64,000 nucleotides of DNA, taken from Mangrovihabitans endophyticus. GTDB lineage: Bacteria; Actinomycetota; Actinomycetes; Mycobacteriales; Micromonosporaceae. The position numbers and the translations under genes are program-made. The stretch lies in contig NZ_BMMX01000001.1 in assembly GCF_014646155.1 (NCBI RefSeq), forward strand, positions 607,720 to 671,719, written 5' to 3'. The notes below the pieces were generated by a model. That model searched no databases. It was not told where the DNA came from and saw nothing but the letters and a program-made list of their open reading frames with translations. Of the stretch, positions 28,210 to 36,312 are shown piece by piece. Within the stretch, counting starts at the first letter, position 1. Each line of letters opens with the position of its first letter.

Positions 28210-29994
28210 ATGTGCCGGATACACGGATTCCTGAACGGCGACGGCTCCGCCCGCGACCTGCCGGTCGTCGCCGCCCTGCAACACCACGGCGGGCCCGACG
28301 GCACCGGCTCGGCCGGTGGCGACGGGTGGGGGCTGGGCAGCAACCGCCTCGCGGTGATGGACGTCGAGGGCGGCGGTCAGCCGTACCGGCTCGGCCCGCA
28401 CCTGACGGTCGTCTTCAACGGCGAGATCTACAACCACGAGCAGCTACGGGCTTCGCTGCGCTCGCGCGGCTACCAGTTCGCCGACCGGTGCGACGGCAGC
28501 GTGCTCCCGGCGCTCTACGACGCGTACGGAGCGGAGTTCGTCGACCACCTCGACGGCATGTACGCGATCGCGGTGATGGACACCCGTGGGCCGCGCCCGG
28601 TGCTGCTGCTGGCCACCGACCCGTCCGGCATGAAACCGGTCTACCACCACTGGGATCCGGTCGCCCGGCGCCTGCACTTCGCCTCGGAACTGCCGGCGCT
28701 GCTCGGCTTCGCCGCGGTGCCGGCCGTGCGCCGCGAGGCGGGACTTGAGGAATACCTGGCGGGCAAGGCGCCGTACGGCACGGACACCTTCTATGCGGGC
28801 ATCGAGGTGCTGCCGCCCGGCGCCCTGCTGCGCTGCGTGTCCGGCGAGACGCCGGTGCTGCGCCGCCGCGACGACACCGGGCCCGCGGAGCGCGATGACG
28901 ACCTGGCCAGCGCCGGGCGTGACCTGCTCGACCTGCTCTGGACCGAGGTCGGCCGGCTGCTCGTGGCCGATGTGCCGGTCGCCGTGGTCACCTCGGGCGG
29001 TCTGGATTCGAGCCTGGTGACCGCGATCGCAGCCCGGCAGCACCCGCCGATCCACTCGTTCACCGTGGCTTACCGCGGCGACTGGCCGTTCGACGAGCGC
29101 GGGTACGCCGCCGAGGTCGCCGAGCGCGCCGGCACCGTGCACCACGTCGTCGAGGTCGACCCGGCCACGTTGCCCGGCCTCGCCCAGGAGGTCGTCGACC
29201 ATCTCGGGCAACCCAACGCGGACCCGATCACCCTGAGCTCGTATGCGTTGTTCGCCGCGGTCCGCGAGGCCGGTTTCACCGTGGCGCTGACCGGCGACGC
29301 GGCCGATGAGATGTTCGGCGGGTACGCCCGGATGCGCGCCGCGGTCGACGCGGACCGGGCGGGCGCCGACTGGCTGCCGGACTACCTGGACGCGCTGGCC
29401 GTGCTGCCCGCGGCGGGCCGCCACGCCCTCTACACCGACGAGTACCGCCGGTTCCTCGGCGGCTACCGGGGACTGCCGACCGGGGCCGTCGAGGCGCTGC
29501 GCGGCCAGGGCCCGGTGCTGCGGCGCATCCGCGACTTCGAGCGGCTCCACCGGCTGCCCGCGTACCACCTGCGCCGGGTCGACCATCTGAGCATGGCGAG
29601 TTCGGTCGAGGTGCGCCTGCCGTTCTGCCAGCCCAGCGTCGTGCGGTGCGCCCGCCGCAAACCCGATCACCTGCTGATCGCCGACGGGCAGGTCAAGCGG
29701 CCGCTCTACTCCGCCGCGCGCGGACTGGTCCCCGGCTCGGTGCTGGGCCGGCCCAAGCAACCGTTCACGCTCCCGCTGACCGCGATGCTGACCCCGGGCG
29801 CGCCGCTCTGGGACCTGGTGCGCGACGCGCTCGCGCCGCAGCGGCTGCGCGCCGACGGCCGCCTCGACCCCGCCGCGGTCGAGGCGCTCTTCTCCCGCCA
29901 GGAGTCCGGAAAGGACGACGAGGCCGCGCTCGCCCTCTGGGCGCTGACCGTGCACGCGATGTGGTCGCGCAGCCGGGTGGCGATGCCGGCATGA
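28210..29994 (+). CDS. Asparagine-synthase-like amidotransferase (AsnB family)
   Basis: 594 aa, with GGAAGGA upstream of ATG 28210. The N-terminal glutaminase (class II) domain has the nucleophile Cys2 (MCRIHGF), NRLAVMD and VFNGEIYNHEQL. The C-terminal synthetase domain has the P-loop VTSGGLDSSLV, LTGDAADEMFGGY and SMASSVEVRLPF. All catalytic pieces are present, so it should amidate a carboxylate via acyl-AMP with glutamine-derived ammonia. In secondary-metabolite clusters such enzymes make amides other than asparagine (for example malonamate in tetracyclines). First of a seven-gene plus operon. The next two enzymes suggest a small unsaturated acid. Confidence 0.9.
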   Translation: MCRIHGFLNGDGSARDLPVVAALQHHGGPDGTGSAGGDGWGLGSNRLAVMDVEGGGQPYRLGPHLTVVFNGEIYNHEQLRASLRSRGYQFADRCDGSVLPALYDAYGAEFVDHLDGMYAIAVMDTRGPRPVLLLATDPSGMKPVYHHWDPVARRLHFASELPALLGFAAVPAVRREAGLEEYLAGKAPYGTDTFYAGIEVLPPGALLRCVSGETPVLRRRDDTGPAERDDDLASAGRDLLDLLWTEVGRLLVADVPVAVVTSGGLDSSLVTAIAARQHPPIHSFTVAYRGDWPFDERGYAAEVAERAGTVHHVVEVDPATLPGLAQEVVDHLGQPNADPITLSSYALFAAVREAGFTVALTGDAADEMFGGYARMRAAVDADRAGADWLPDYLDALAVLPAAGRHALYTDEYRRFLGGYRGLPTGAVEALRGQGPVLRRIRDFERLHRLPAYHLRRVDHLSMASSVEVRLPFCQPSVVRCARRKPDHLLIADGQVKRPLYSAARGLVPGSVLGRPKQPFTLPLTAMLTPGAPLWDLVRDALAPQRLRADGRLDPAAVEALFSRQESGKDDEAALALWALTVHAMWSRSRVAMPA

Positions 29995-31061
29995 TCGGCC
30001 ATCTCGCGTACCCGACTGGCAGCCCCTGCCCCACGCTGGTGCTCGACGCCCGGGTCCTGCCCGCCCACGACGAAGCCCTGTTGGAGGTGCTGGCACAGAC
30101 CCGCCGTTTCCTTGCCGCGGCCGGCGGCGCCCACGTCCTCAAGATCGCCCTGGTGCGGCCCTCCGAGCATCCGATGTTCGACCTGGACTACCGCTTCGTG
30201 CAGGCGCTGCCGGCCGGGCCGGACCGGTTCGATCTGCGCGGCTCCTGCGGCCATTCGATCCTGTCCGCAGTGATCGCCGCCGAGCGGATGGGCATGGTCG
30301 CCCGGCTGGTGGCCGGCGGACGGATCCGGGTCTGCGTGCTCAACAGCGGCGAGGGCGTGGTCTGCGAGATGGATCGGGTGGGCCGTTCGGACGCGGTGTG
30401 CACGGTCTACTTCATGCCGCGCGACGCGCCCCGGCTCACCGATCTGCTGATGACCGGAGCCCCGCGCACCGACCTGTCCGTGGACGGCCGGCACCACGAG
30501 GTCTCGCTGGTCTCCTCGGGCAACCCGTACGCCTTCGTCGACGCCCGGGATCTGGGCGCGCACACCCCGGAGGAGCTGTGGAAGGCCGACGGCGAGCTGT
30601 TCGCCCGGATGAGCCGGTTGCGGGCCGCCGCCACCGCCCTACTCGGCTGGTCACCGAGCGGCGTCTTCCCCAAGATCGCAGCGGTGTTGCCCGGCGGCCC
30701 GTCGACGGTGGCCGTGCGGGCCATCTCGGTGCCGTCCTGGCACCCGACGATCGCGCTGACCGGCGCGGTCTGCCTGGCCACCACCGCGCGCATCCCGGGC
30801 ACCATCCCGCATCGGATCGCGCGTGCGGCGGGCCTGGCCGAGGCGGAGCCCACGCTCACCATCGCCACGCCCGGCGGCACCACCACGGCCTCGGCGGTCA
30901 CCAGCCCGCCCGGCCCCGGCGCCGTGCAGACGCGGCTCGCCTGGTCGGCCGTGGGCCGCAAGGTGGTGACCCATCTCGGCTCGTTCCTCGCGGAACCGTT
31001 GGCACCCCGGCAGGATGAGGAGATCGCACGATGCCTGTCATTGACCGCGACGATCGCATGA
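29991..31061 (+). CDS. PrpF-like (methylaconitate isomerase/oxalomesaconate tautomerase family) protein
   Basis: 356 aa, ATG overlapping the AsnB stop. The fold is that of diaminopimelate epimerase. RGSCGHSILSAV contains the Cys typical of PrpF (usually GNCGN/GSCGN); LKIALVRPSEHPMFDLDYRF precedes it and GSFLAEPL ends the gene region. Known members move a double bond in tricarboxylates such as methylaconitate or oxalomesaconate. Here it sits between an amidotransferase and an acyl-CoA-dehydrogenase-like gene, so a substituted aconitate-type or butenedioate substrate is a fair guess. A racemase role cannot be excluded, as the fold is shared. Confidence 0.78.
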   Translation: MIGHLAYPTGSPCPTLVLDARVLPAHDEALLEVLAQTRRFLAAAGGAHVLKIALVRPSEHPMFDLDYRFVQALPAGPDRFDLRGSCGHSILSAVIAAERMGMVARLVAGGRIRVCVLNSGEGVVCEMDRVGRSDAVCTVYFMPRDAPRLTDLLMTGAPRTDLSVDGRHHEVSLVSSGNPYAFVDARDLGAHTPEELWKADGELFARMSRLRAAATALLGWSPSGVFPKIAAVLPGGPSTVAVRAISVPSWHPTIALTGAVCLATTARIPGTIPHRIARAAGLAEAEPTLTIATPGGTTTASAVTSPPGPGAVQTRLAWSAVGRKVVTHLGSFLAEPLAPRQDEEIARCLSLTATIA

Positions 31062-32167
31062 CCACCGCCCGTACCCTCCCGCCGGGCCTGGCCAAGAGCC
31101 TGGCCGAATCGGCCCGGCACAGCGTGCTGACCGGCGAGCCCGACCCGGTGGCGCTGCGGTTGCTCCGCGAATCCGGGCTGCTGGCCACTGCGGTGCCGAC
31201 CGGGTACGGCGGCGCGGGCGGCGACGCGTCCGACGTCAACGACGTAGTCCGGCTGCTCGCGGCCGAGAACCCGTCCCTGGCGATCATCGCGTTCCAGCAC
31301 TTCGCGGTCAGCTCCCGGATCGCCGAATGGGGCACCACCGCGCAGCACCGCGAGCTGTTGCCGCGGCTCGCGGACGGCACCTGGCTCGCGGCTTCGGCCT
31401 GGAGCGAGCCGGGTGCCGGCGCGGCCAAGCAGCGCATCGGCACCACCGGCCGCCGCGCCCCGGGCGGCGACTGGATCCTGGACGGCACCAAGTCGTTCGC
31501 GACCGGCGCCACCGTGGCGGACCTCTACCTGGTGCTCGTGCAGACCGCCGAGCCGGATCCGGCCCCCACCGGTGGGTACGGCGCCAGCGGGCAGACGTTC
31601 TTCCTGATCGAGGGCGGCAATCCGGGACTCGGCGCGGATCTGGGCCTCGACCTCGCCGGCATGCGCGGCTCGGCGACCGGCCGGGTGGTGCTCCGCGGCT
31701 GCGTGGTCGGCGACGACCGGCGGCTGGGACCGGAAGGGGCCGCCACCCGGATCATCGCGGGTGTCCGGGAGACCGGCGCCACCCTCGGCGCGGTCGCCGC
31801 CGGCATCGCCGAGGGGGCCCTCGACCTGCTGCTCGACCATTGCCGACGGCGGGGCTCGATCGAGTCCCCGGTGACCCGGCACCGGCTGGTGGAACTGGGC
31901 ACCGAGGTCGAGGCGGTGCGGGCCGTGGTCGATCGGGCCGGCGCGCGCACCGCCGCCGACCCCGGCCTGGCCACGCTGCACAGCAAGTTGTACGCGTCGG
32001 AGGCAGCCGAGCGAGTCTGCGCCGAGGTGGCCCGGATCCTCAGTTCCGCCGGCTACCTCGCCTCGGCCACGGTCAACCGGCTGCTCGCCGACGCCCGCGC
32101 GGTGGCCCTGATGGGACCCACCAACGACCTCTGCCGGGACCTGGCGAGCACCGGGTTGCTGCGGTGA
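31031..32167 (+). CDS. Acyl-CoA-dehydrogenase-like flavoprotein
   Basis: 378 aa. ATG 31031 has a good gaggag 8 nt upstream; ATG 31058, which overlaps the PrpF stop as ATGA, is an alternative. Contains the N-terminal helical domain (LLRESGLLATAVPTGYGG), the beta domain (AASAWSEPGAGAAKQR, WILDGTKSFATGA) and the C-terminal helical domain (VCAEVARILSSAGY). The Glu base of true acyl-CoA dehydrogenases is not obvious. It may be a dehydrogenase on a non-CoA substrate or an N-/C-hydroxylase of the DszC type. Located between PrpF-like and dihydroorotase-like genes. Confidence 0.82.
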   Translation: MPVIDRDDRMTTARTLPPGLAKSLAESARHSVLTGEPDPVALRLLRESGLLATAVPTGYGGAGGDASDVNDVVRLLAAENPSLAIIAFQHFAVSSRIAEWGTTAQHRELLPRLADGTWLAASAWSEPGAGAAKQRIGTTGRRAPGGDWILDGTKSFATGATVADLYLVLVQTAEPDPAPTGGYGASGQTFFLIEGGNPGLGADLGLDLAGMRGSATGRVVLRGCVVGDDRRLGPEGAATRIIAGVRETGATLGAVAAGIAEGALDLLLDHCRRRGSIESPVTRHRLVELGTEVEAVRAVVDRAGARTAADPGLATLHSKLYASEAAERVCAEVARILSSAGYLASATVNRLLADARAVALMGPTNDLCRDLASTGLLR

Positions 32168-33504
32168 AGGCGATCGAAGGGCGCCTGGTCACCCCGCAGG
32201 GCGTGCGGCCCGGCCGGGTGCTGATCGAGCACGGACGGATCGCCGCGGTCGACGACCTGACCACGCCCGTGCCGCCGGGCGTGCCGGTGGTCGCGGCGCG
32301 CGACGCGTACGTGCTTCCCGGACTGATCGATCCGCACGTGCACTTCCGCACCCCCGGTCTCACGCACAAGGAGGACTGGGGGCACGGCAGCCGCGCCGCG
32401 GTGGCCGGAGGCGTCACCACCGTGATGGACATGCCGAACACCCGTCCCGCCTCGTTCACCGCCAAGGCGCTGATCGACAAGGCCGCGCTGATCGAGGGCC
32501 GGTCGCTGGTGGACTTCGCCTTCCACATCGGCGTCGACCCCGAGCACCCCGAGGCCCTGGCCGACCTCGACACCGGCACCGCCCGCAGCGCGAAGATCTT
32601 CATGGCCGGCCACCACACCGCACCCGCCGTGCTCAGCGACCCGGCGGCGCTGGACACCGCGTTTGCCGCCGCCGCGCGCTCCGGGGTGCGCGTGGTGCTG
32701 CACGCCGAGGACGGCGGCCTGTTCGACCTGCTGGACGCCTGGTGGGGCGAGCCGGGCGGCTACCGCGACTACGAAGCCCGCCGGCCCCGCACCGGCGGCA
32801 TCGCGGCGGTGGCCAAGGTGATCGAGCTGGTACGCCGGCACGGCACCGCCGCACACGTGCTGCACCTGTCCAGCGCCGAGGAGGCCGACCTGGTCTGCGC
32901 GGCCCAGGCCGCCGGGCTGCCGGTGACCTTCGAGCTCACCGGGCACCACCTGTCGTTCACCGACGCCGACACGTGCCGGGTGGGTGCGCGCACCCGGCTG
33001 GCCCCGGCCATCCGGGGCGTGCGCGACCAGGACCGTCTCTGGCGGGCCGTCTTCGGCGAGCAGGCGGCCACCCTGGGCAGCGACCACGCGCCGCACACCG
33101 TGGCGGAGAAGACCCGCTCGGTGGCCGACTCCCCGCCGGGCCTGCCGGGCGTGCAGGAACTGGCCACCGCGGTGTGGACCGGGATGCGCCGGCGCGCGCC
33201 GGAGGAGGACGCCGACGCCGCGATCGGTCGGCTGGTGCGGCTCATGGCTTCCGGGCCCGCCGACCTGTTCGGACTGCCGGGCAAGGGCCGCATCACCCCG
33301 GGCGCCGACGCCGACCTGGTCCTGTTCGCGCCGGACGACACGTGGATGTTCTCGGCGGCGCAGGTGCGCTCCAAATGCGGGTGGTCGGCGTACGAAGGCT
33401 GGACCATGACCGGCCGGGTGCGGCGCACGTTTCGCCGCGGCGAGCAGGTCTTCGACGCCGCGACGGGGGCGTACGGCGCACCGGACGGGGCGTGGCTGCG
33501 ATGA
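32164..33504 (+). CDS. Cyclic amidohydrolase (dihydroorotase/allantoinase-like)
   Basis: 446 aa, GTG overlapping the previous stop. A TIM barrel with complete metal site: DPHVHFRTPG (two His), SAKIFMAG (Lys to be carboxylated), LHAED and LHLSSAEE (His ligands) and GSDHAPHT (Asp). Members open or close cyclic amides and imides (dihydroorotate, hydantoin, allantoin). Next to an AsnB-type amidotransferase this suggests cyclisation of a carboxamide onto a carboxylate to give a cyclic imide or hydantoin-type ring, but hydrolysis is equally possible. No pyrimidine genes surround it, so it is unlikely to be housekeeping PyrC. Confidence 0.87.
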   Translation: MKAIEGRLVTPQGVRPGRVLIEHGRIAAVDDLTTPVPPGVPVVAARDAYVLPGLIDPHVHFRTPGLTHKEDWGHGSRAAVAGGVTTVMDMPNTRPASFTAKALIDKAALIEGRSLVDFAFHIGVDPEHPEALADLDTGTARSAKIFMAGHHTAPAVLSDPAALDTAFAAAARSGVRVVLHAEDGGLFDLLDAWWGEPGGYRDYEARRPRTGGIAAVAKVIELVRRHGTAAHVLHLSSAEEADLVCAAQAAGLPVTFELTGHHLSFTDADTCRVGARTRLAPAIRGVRDQDRLWRAVFGEQAATLGSDHAPHTVAEKTRSVADSPPGLPGVQELATAVWTGMRRRAPEEDADAAIGRLVRLMASGPADLFGLPGKGRITPGADADLVLFAPDDTWMFSAAQVRSKCGWSAYEGWTMTGRVRRTFRRGEQVFDAATGAYGAPDGAWLR

Positions 33505-34688
33505 CCGTGGCACCCGTCGCGATCGTCGCCGGTGCCGGCATCGGCGGCCTGTCCGCGGCCCTCGCGCTGCGGCGGCAGGGATACGCGGTGACCGTCCTGG
33601 AGAAGACGGCCGAGTTCGCCGCGGCGGGCGGCGGCCTGCTGCTGCATCCCAACGGCCTGGCCGCGATCGACGCGCTCGGTGACCGGCTGGGCGCCGACGT
33701 CCGGGCGGCCGGCCACGTCACCCGGCCCGCCGACGTGCGTACGGTGATGGACGCTCGTGGGGCCGTGCTGGCGCGCGAGCCGATCGGCCTGCAGCAGCAG
33801 CGCACCGGGCGCCCGCAGACGCCGATCCTGCGGGCCGCGCTGCGCCGCGTGCTGGCCGAGCACGCCCGGAACGCGGGCGTCGGCCTCGAACTCGGCACCA
33901 CCGTCAGGGGGTACGCCCGTCGCGGCTCCGGAGTGTGCGTCGGCCTGGCCGAAGGCGCGACCCGGGACGCCGACCTGCTGGTGGCGGCCGACGGCCTGCG
34001 CTCACCGATCCGCGCGGCCATGCTCGGCGCGTCCGCCCCGGCGTACCGGGGCTACAGCTCGGTGCGGGGATGGACCCCGGACCCGCCGTTCGATCCCGCC
34101 GCGATCGTCGCGAACGGGCGCGGCCTGCAACTGTTCGTGGCACCGGTGTCCGGCGGCGTGTACTGGACCGCGAAGATCAGCGCACCGGCCGGCCGCTGGC
34201 CCGCGCTGAGCCGGCCGGCCGCCCGCGACCGGCTGCTCGGTGCGCTCGCCGGGTGGCACGCCCCGCTGCGCGAACTGGTGGCCGGCACCCGGCTCGACGA
34301 CCTGGTGGTGACCGACGTACACGACCGGCCGCCGGTGCGCCGGTGGACCGACGGGCCGGTGGCGCTGCTCGGCGACGCGGCGCACCCGATGGTTCCGGCC
34401 CTCGGCCAGGGCGCCAATCAAGCCGTGGAGGACGCGGTCGTGCTCGGCCAGGCGCTCGGGTCCGGACTCCGGCCTGCGGCGGCGCTGCGCGAGTACGCGC
34501 GGATCCGTGCGCCCCGCACCGCCGACGTGGTGCTGCGCTCGCGTCGTCAGGGCGAGGTCGACCAGGGCCGGGGTTGGCTGCGGGCACGGCTGCGCGACGG
34601 GTGGACCCGCCGCCAGGGCCGCAAGGACGCCGCGACCGACGACATCGTCGGCTGGCTGCCCGCGCCGGCGGCGGAGGCGCGGCGGTGA
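33501..34688 (+). CDS. FAD-dependent monooxygenase (PHBH fold)
   Basis: 395 aa, ATG overlapping the amidohydrolase stop. FAD motifs: GAGIGGLSAALALRRQGYAVTVLE, DADLLVAADGLRSPIR, and GPVALLGDAAHPMVPALGQGANQAVEDAV. It is the second PHBH-fold monooxygenase in the window (the other is at 17866) and is only moderately like it. Likely hydroxylates an unsaturated ring or enol in this operon. Confidence 0.86.
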   Translation: MTVAPVAIVAGAGIGGLSAALALRRQGYAVTVLEKTAEFAAAGGGLLLHPNGLAAIDALGDRLGADVRAAGHVTRPADVRTVMDARGAVLAREPIGLQQQRTGRPQTPILRAALRRVLAEHARNAGVGLELGTTVRGYARRGSGVCVGLAEGATRDADLLVAADGLRSPIRAAMLGASAPAYRGYSSVRGWTPDPPFDPAAIVANGRGLQLFVAPVSGGVYWTAKISAPAGRWPALSRPAARDRLLGALAGWHAPLRELVAGTRLDDLVVTDVHDRPPVRRWTDGPVALLGDAAHPMVPALGQGANQAVEDAVVLGQALGSGLRPAAALREYARIRAPRTADVVLRSRRQGEVDQGRGWLRARLRDGWTRRQGRKDAATDDIVGWLPAPAAEARR

Positions 34689-35278
34689 ACGCGTTGCGCC
34701 TGATGGCCGAGGACATCCGCACGGTGGTGGACCGCGACCCGTCGGTCCGGGACCGCGCCGAGGCGTTGCTGCATCCGGGCCTGCCCGCCGTCTGGACCCA
34801 CCGCGTCGCCCACCCGCTGCACCGGCGCGGCCACCGCCGTCTCGCCCGCCTGCTCTGCATGCTGGCCCGGGTCTGGACCGGCGTGGAACTGCACCCCGGC
34901 GCGCGTATCGGCCGGCGCGTCTTCATCGACCACGGTGCCGGCGTGGTGGTCGGCGAGACGGCCGAGATCGGCGACGACGTGACCCTCTATCACCAGGTCA
35001 CGCTCGGTGCGGTCGGATGGTGGCGGGACAACGGCCGGGCGCCGGGGGAGCGTCGGCATCCGATCGTCGGCGCCCACGTCGTGGTCGGCGCGAACGCCAC
35101 CGTCCTGGGGCCGATCACGATCGGAGACCGGGCCGTGGTGGGCGCCCAGGCGTTGGTCATCCACGACGTGCCGACCGGCACCCGGGTGCTGGCCCCGGCC
35201 GCCGTGCCCACCACCGGCGCCGACCGCCGCGACGCGGTGGACCTGCTGCGCAGCACCGCCTCCGCGGGCTGCTGGTGA
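34685..35278 (+). CDS. cysE: Serine O-acetyltransferase (CysE/EpsC type)
   Basis: 197 aa, GTG overlapping the monooxygenase stop. A left-handed beta-helix enzyme with hexapeptide turns, including HPGARIGRRVFIDHGAGVVVGETAEIGDD, and the catalytic His in IDHGAGVV. It uses acetyl-CoA to make O-acetyl-L-serine. Directly upstream of a cysteine synthase and in an operon with a dihydroorotase-like and AsnB-like enzyme, it most likely provides O-acetylserine as alanyl donor for the pathway's PLP enzymes. A canonical housekeeping role in cysteine supply is less likely in this context but not excluded. Confidence 0.88.
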   Translation: MNALRLMAEDIRTVVDRDPSVRDRAEALLHPGLPAVWTHRVAHPLHRRGHRRLARLLCMLARVWTGVELHPGARIGRRVFIDHGAGVVVGETAEIGDDVTLYHQVTLGAVGWWRDNGRAPGERRHPIVGAHVVVGANATVLGPITIGDRAVVGAQALVIHDVPTGTRVLAPAAVPTTGADRRDAVDLLRSTASAGCW

Positions 35279-35306
35279 CCCCCGAACCCCGAAGGAAGGT
35301 TTCGTC

Positions 35307-36248
35307 ATGCCCGCAACGGTTGTGAACCAGCAGCGCATCGCCGACAGCATCGAGGACCTGATCGGTGGTACCCCGCTGCTGCGGCTGCCGGTCGAGGGCG
35401 GTGCGTCCGGCGTGCGGCTGCTGGCCAAGATGGAGTCGACCAACCCGCTGTCCAGCGTCAAGGACCGCGCGGCGCTCTGGATGCTCGACGCGGCCGAACG
35501 GCGCGGCGACCTGATGCCCGGCAAGGGCACGGTGATCGAGGCGACCTCCGGAAACACCGGGATCGCCCTGGCCGCGCTCTGCGCGGCACGCGGCTACCGG
35601 TGCGTGATCGTGCTGCCGGACAGCGCCACCGCCGAGCGCGTGGGCCTGCTGCGCGCGCTCGGCGCCGAGGTGCACCAGACCCCGAGCGCGCTGCGGTATC
35701 AGGGCGCGATCGACCGCGCCGAGGAGATTCACCGGGCCACGCCGGGTTCCTGGTACCCGCGGCAGCACGCCAACGCCGACAACGTGCGCGCGCACCGCGA
35801 GTCGACCGGGCCGGAGATCTGGGCCGACACCGCCGGCACGGTCGACATCCTGGTCTGCGGCATCGGCACCGGCGGCACGCTGTGCGGCGCAGCCGGCTAT
35901 CTCAAGGAGCGCAACCCGCGGGTGCGCGCGGTCGCGGTCGAGCCGACCGCGTCGCCGCTGCTCACCCACGGATACGCCGGCACCCATGCGATCCCCGGCC
36001 TGAACGGCGGCTTCGTGGCCGAGACCACCGACCTGGCCCTGATCGACGAGGTGCTCTGCGTGACCGACGAGGAGGCCCTCGCGACCGCCCGCAGTCTCGC
36101 CCGCACGGCGGGAGTGCTGGCCGGCATCTCCTCGGGCGCGGCGGTGCACGGCGCCCTGCGGGTGGCGCGCCGCCCGGAGAACGCGGGCGCGACCGTCGTG
36201 ACGGTTCTGCCCGACACCGGGGAGCGTTACCTGAGCGTCTGGGCGTAG
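35307..36248 (+). CDS. Cysteine synthase family PLP enzyme (O-acetylserine sulfhydrylase-like)
   Basis: 313 aa. gaaggaaggt precedes ATG 35307, 28 nt after the serine acetyltransferase stop. PLP Lys in NPLSSVKDRAA, substrate loop EATSGNTGIALAA (canonical TSGNTG), phosphate loop GIGTGGTLCG, C-terminal GISSGAAVHG. Compared with the copy at 24812 it retains the canonical Asn and so could be a normal O-acetylserine sulfhydrylase. Pairing with CysE suggests local production of cysteine or another beta-substituted alanine. Confidence 0.88.
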   Translation: MPATVVNQQRIADSIEDLIGGTPLLRLPVEGGASGVRLLAKMESTNPLSSVKDRAALWMLDAAERRGDLMPGKGTVIEATSGNTGIALAALCAARGYRCVIVLPDSATAERVGLLRALGAEVHQTPSALRYQGAIDRAEEIHRATPGSWYPRQHANADNVRAHRESTGPEIWADTAGTVDILVCGIGTGGTLCGAAGYLKERNPRVRAVAVEPTASPLLTHGYAGTHAIPGLNGGFVAETTDLALIDEVLCVTDEEALATARSLARTAGVLAGISSGAAVHGALRVARRPENAGATVVTVLPDTGERYLSVWA

Positions 36249-36252
36249 GCCG

Positions 36253-36278
36253 GCCGCCGGGCGCGGCCCACCGGCGGC
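36253..36278. terminator. Stem-loop between convergent genes
   Basis: GCCGCCGG and CCGGCGGC pair across a 10-nt loop in the 64-bp gap between the convergent cysteine synthase and FAD/NAD genes. No U-tract follows, which is common for actinomycete terminators. It also marks the junction between the two halves of the biosynthetic locus. Confidence 0.4.
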
Positions 36279-36312
36279 GCGACCGTGCCCGGCGCGCGGA
36301 TTCCGTTGTCGC

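Noticed and set aside
34685..36248. D-cycloserine-type pathway because of CysE, CysK-like and ATP-grasp genes
   Set aside because: No arginase-like DcsB, no hydroxyurea-forming heme protein DcsA, and the PrpF-like protein is not clearly the DcsC racemase. The enzyme set is broader than that pathway.
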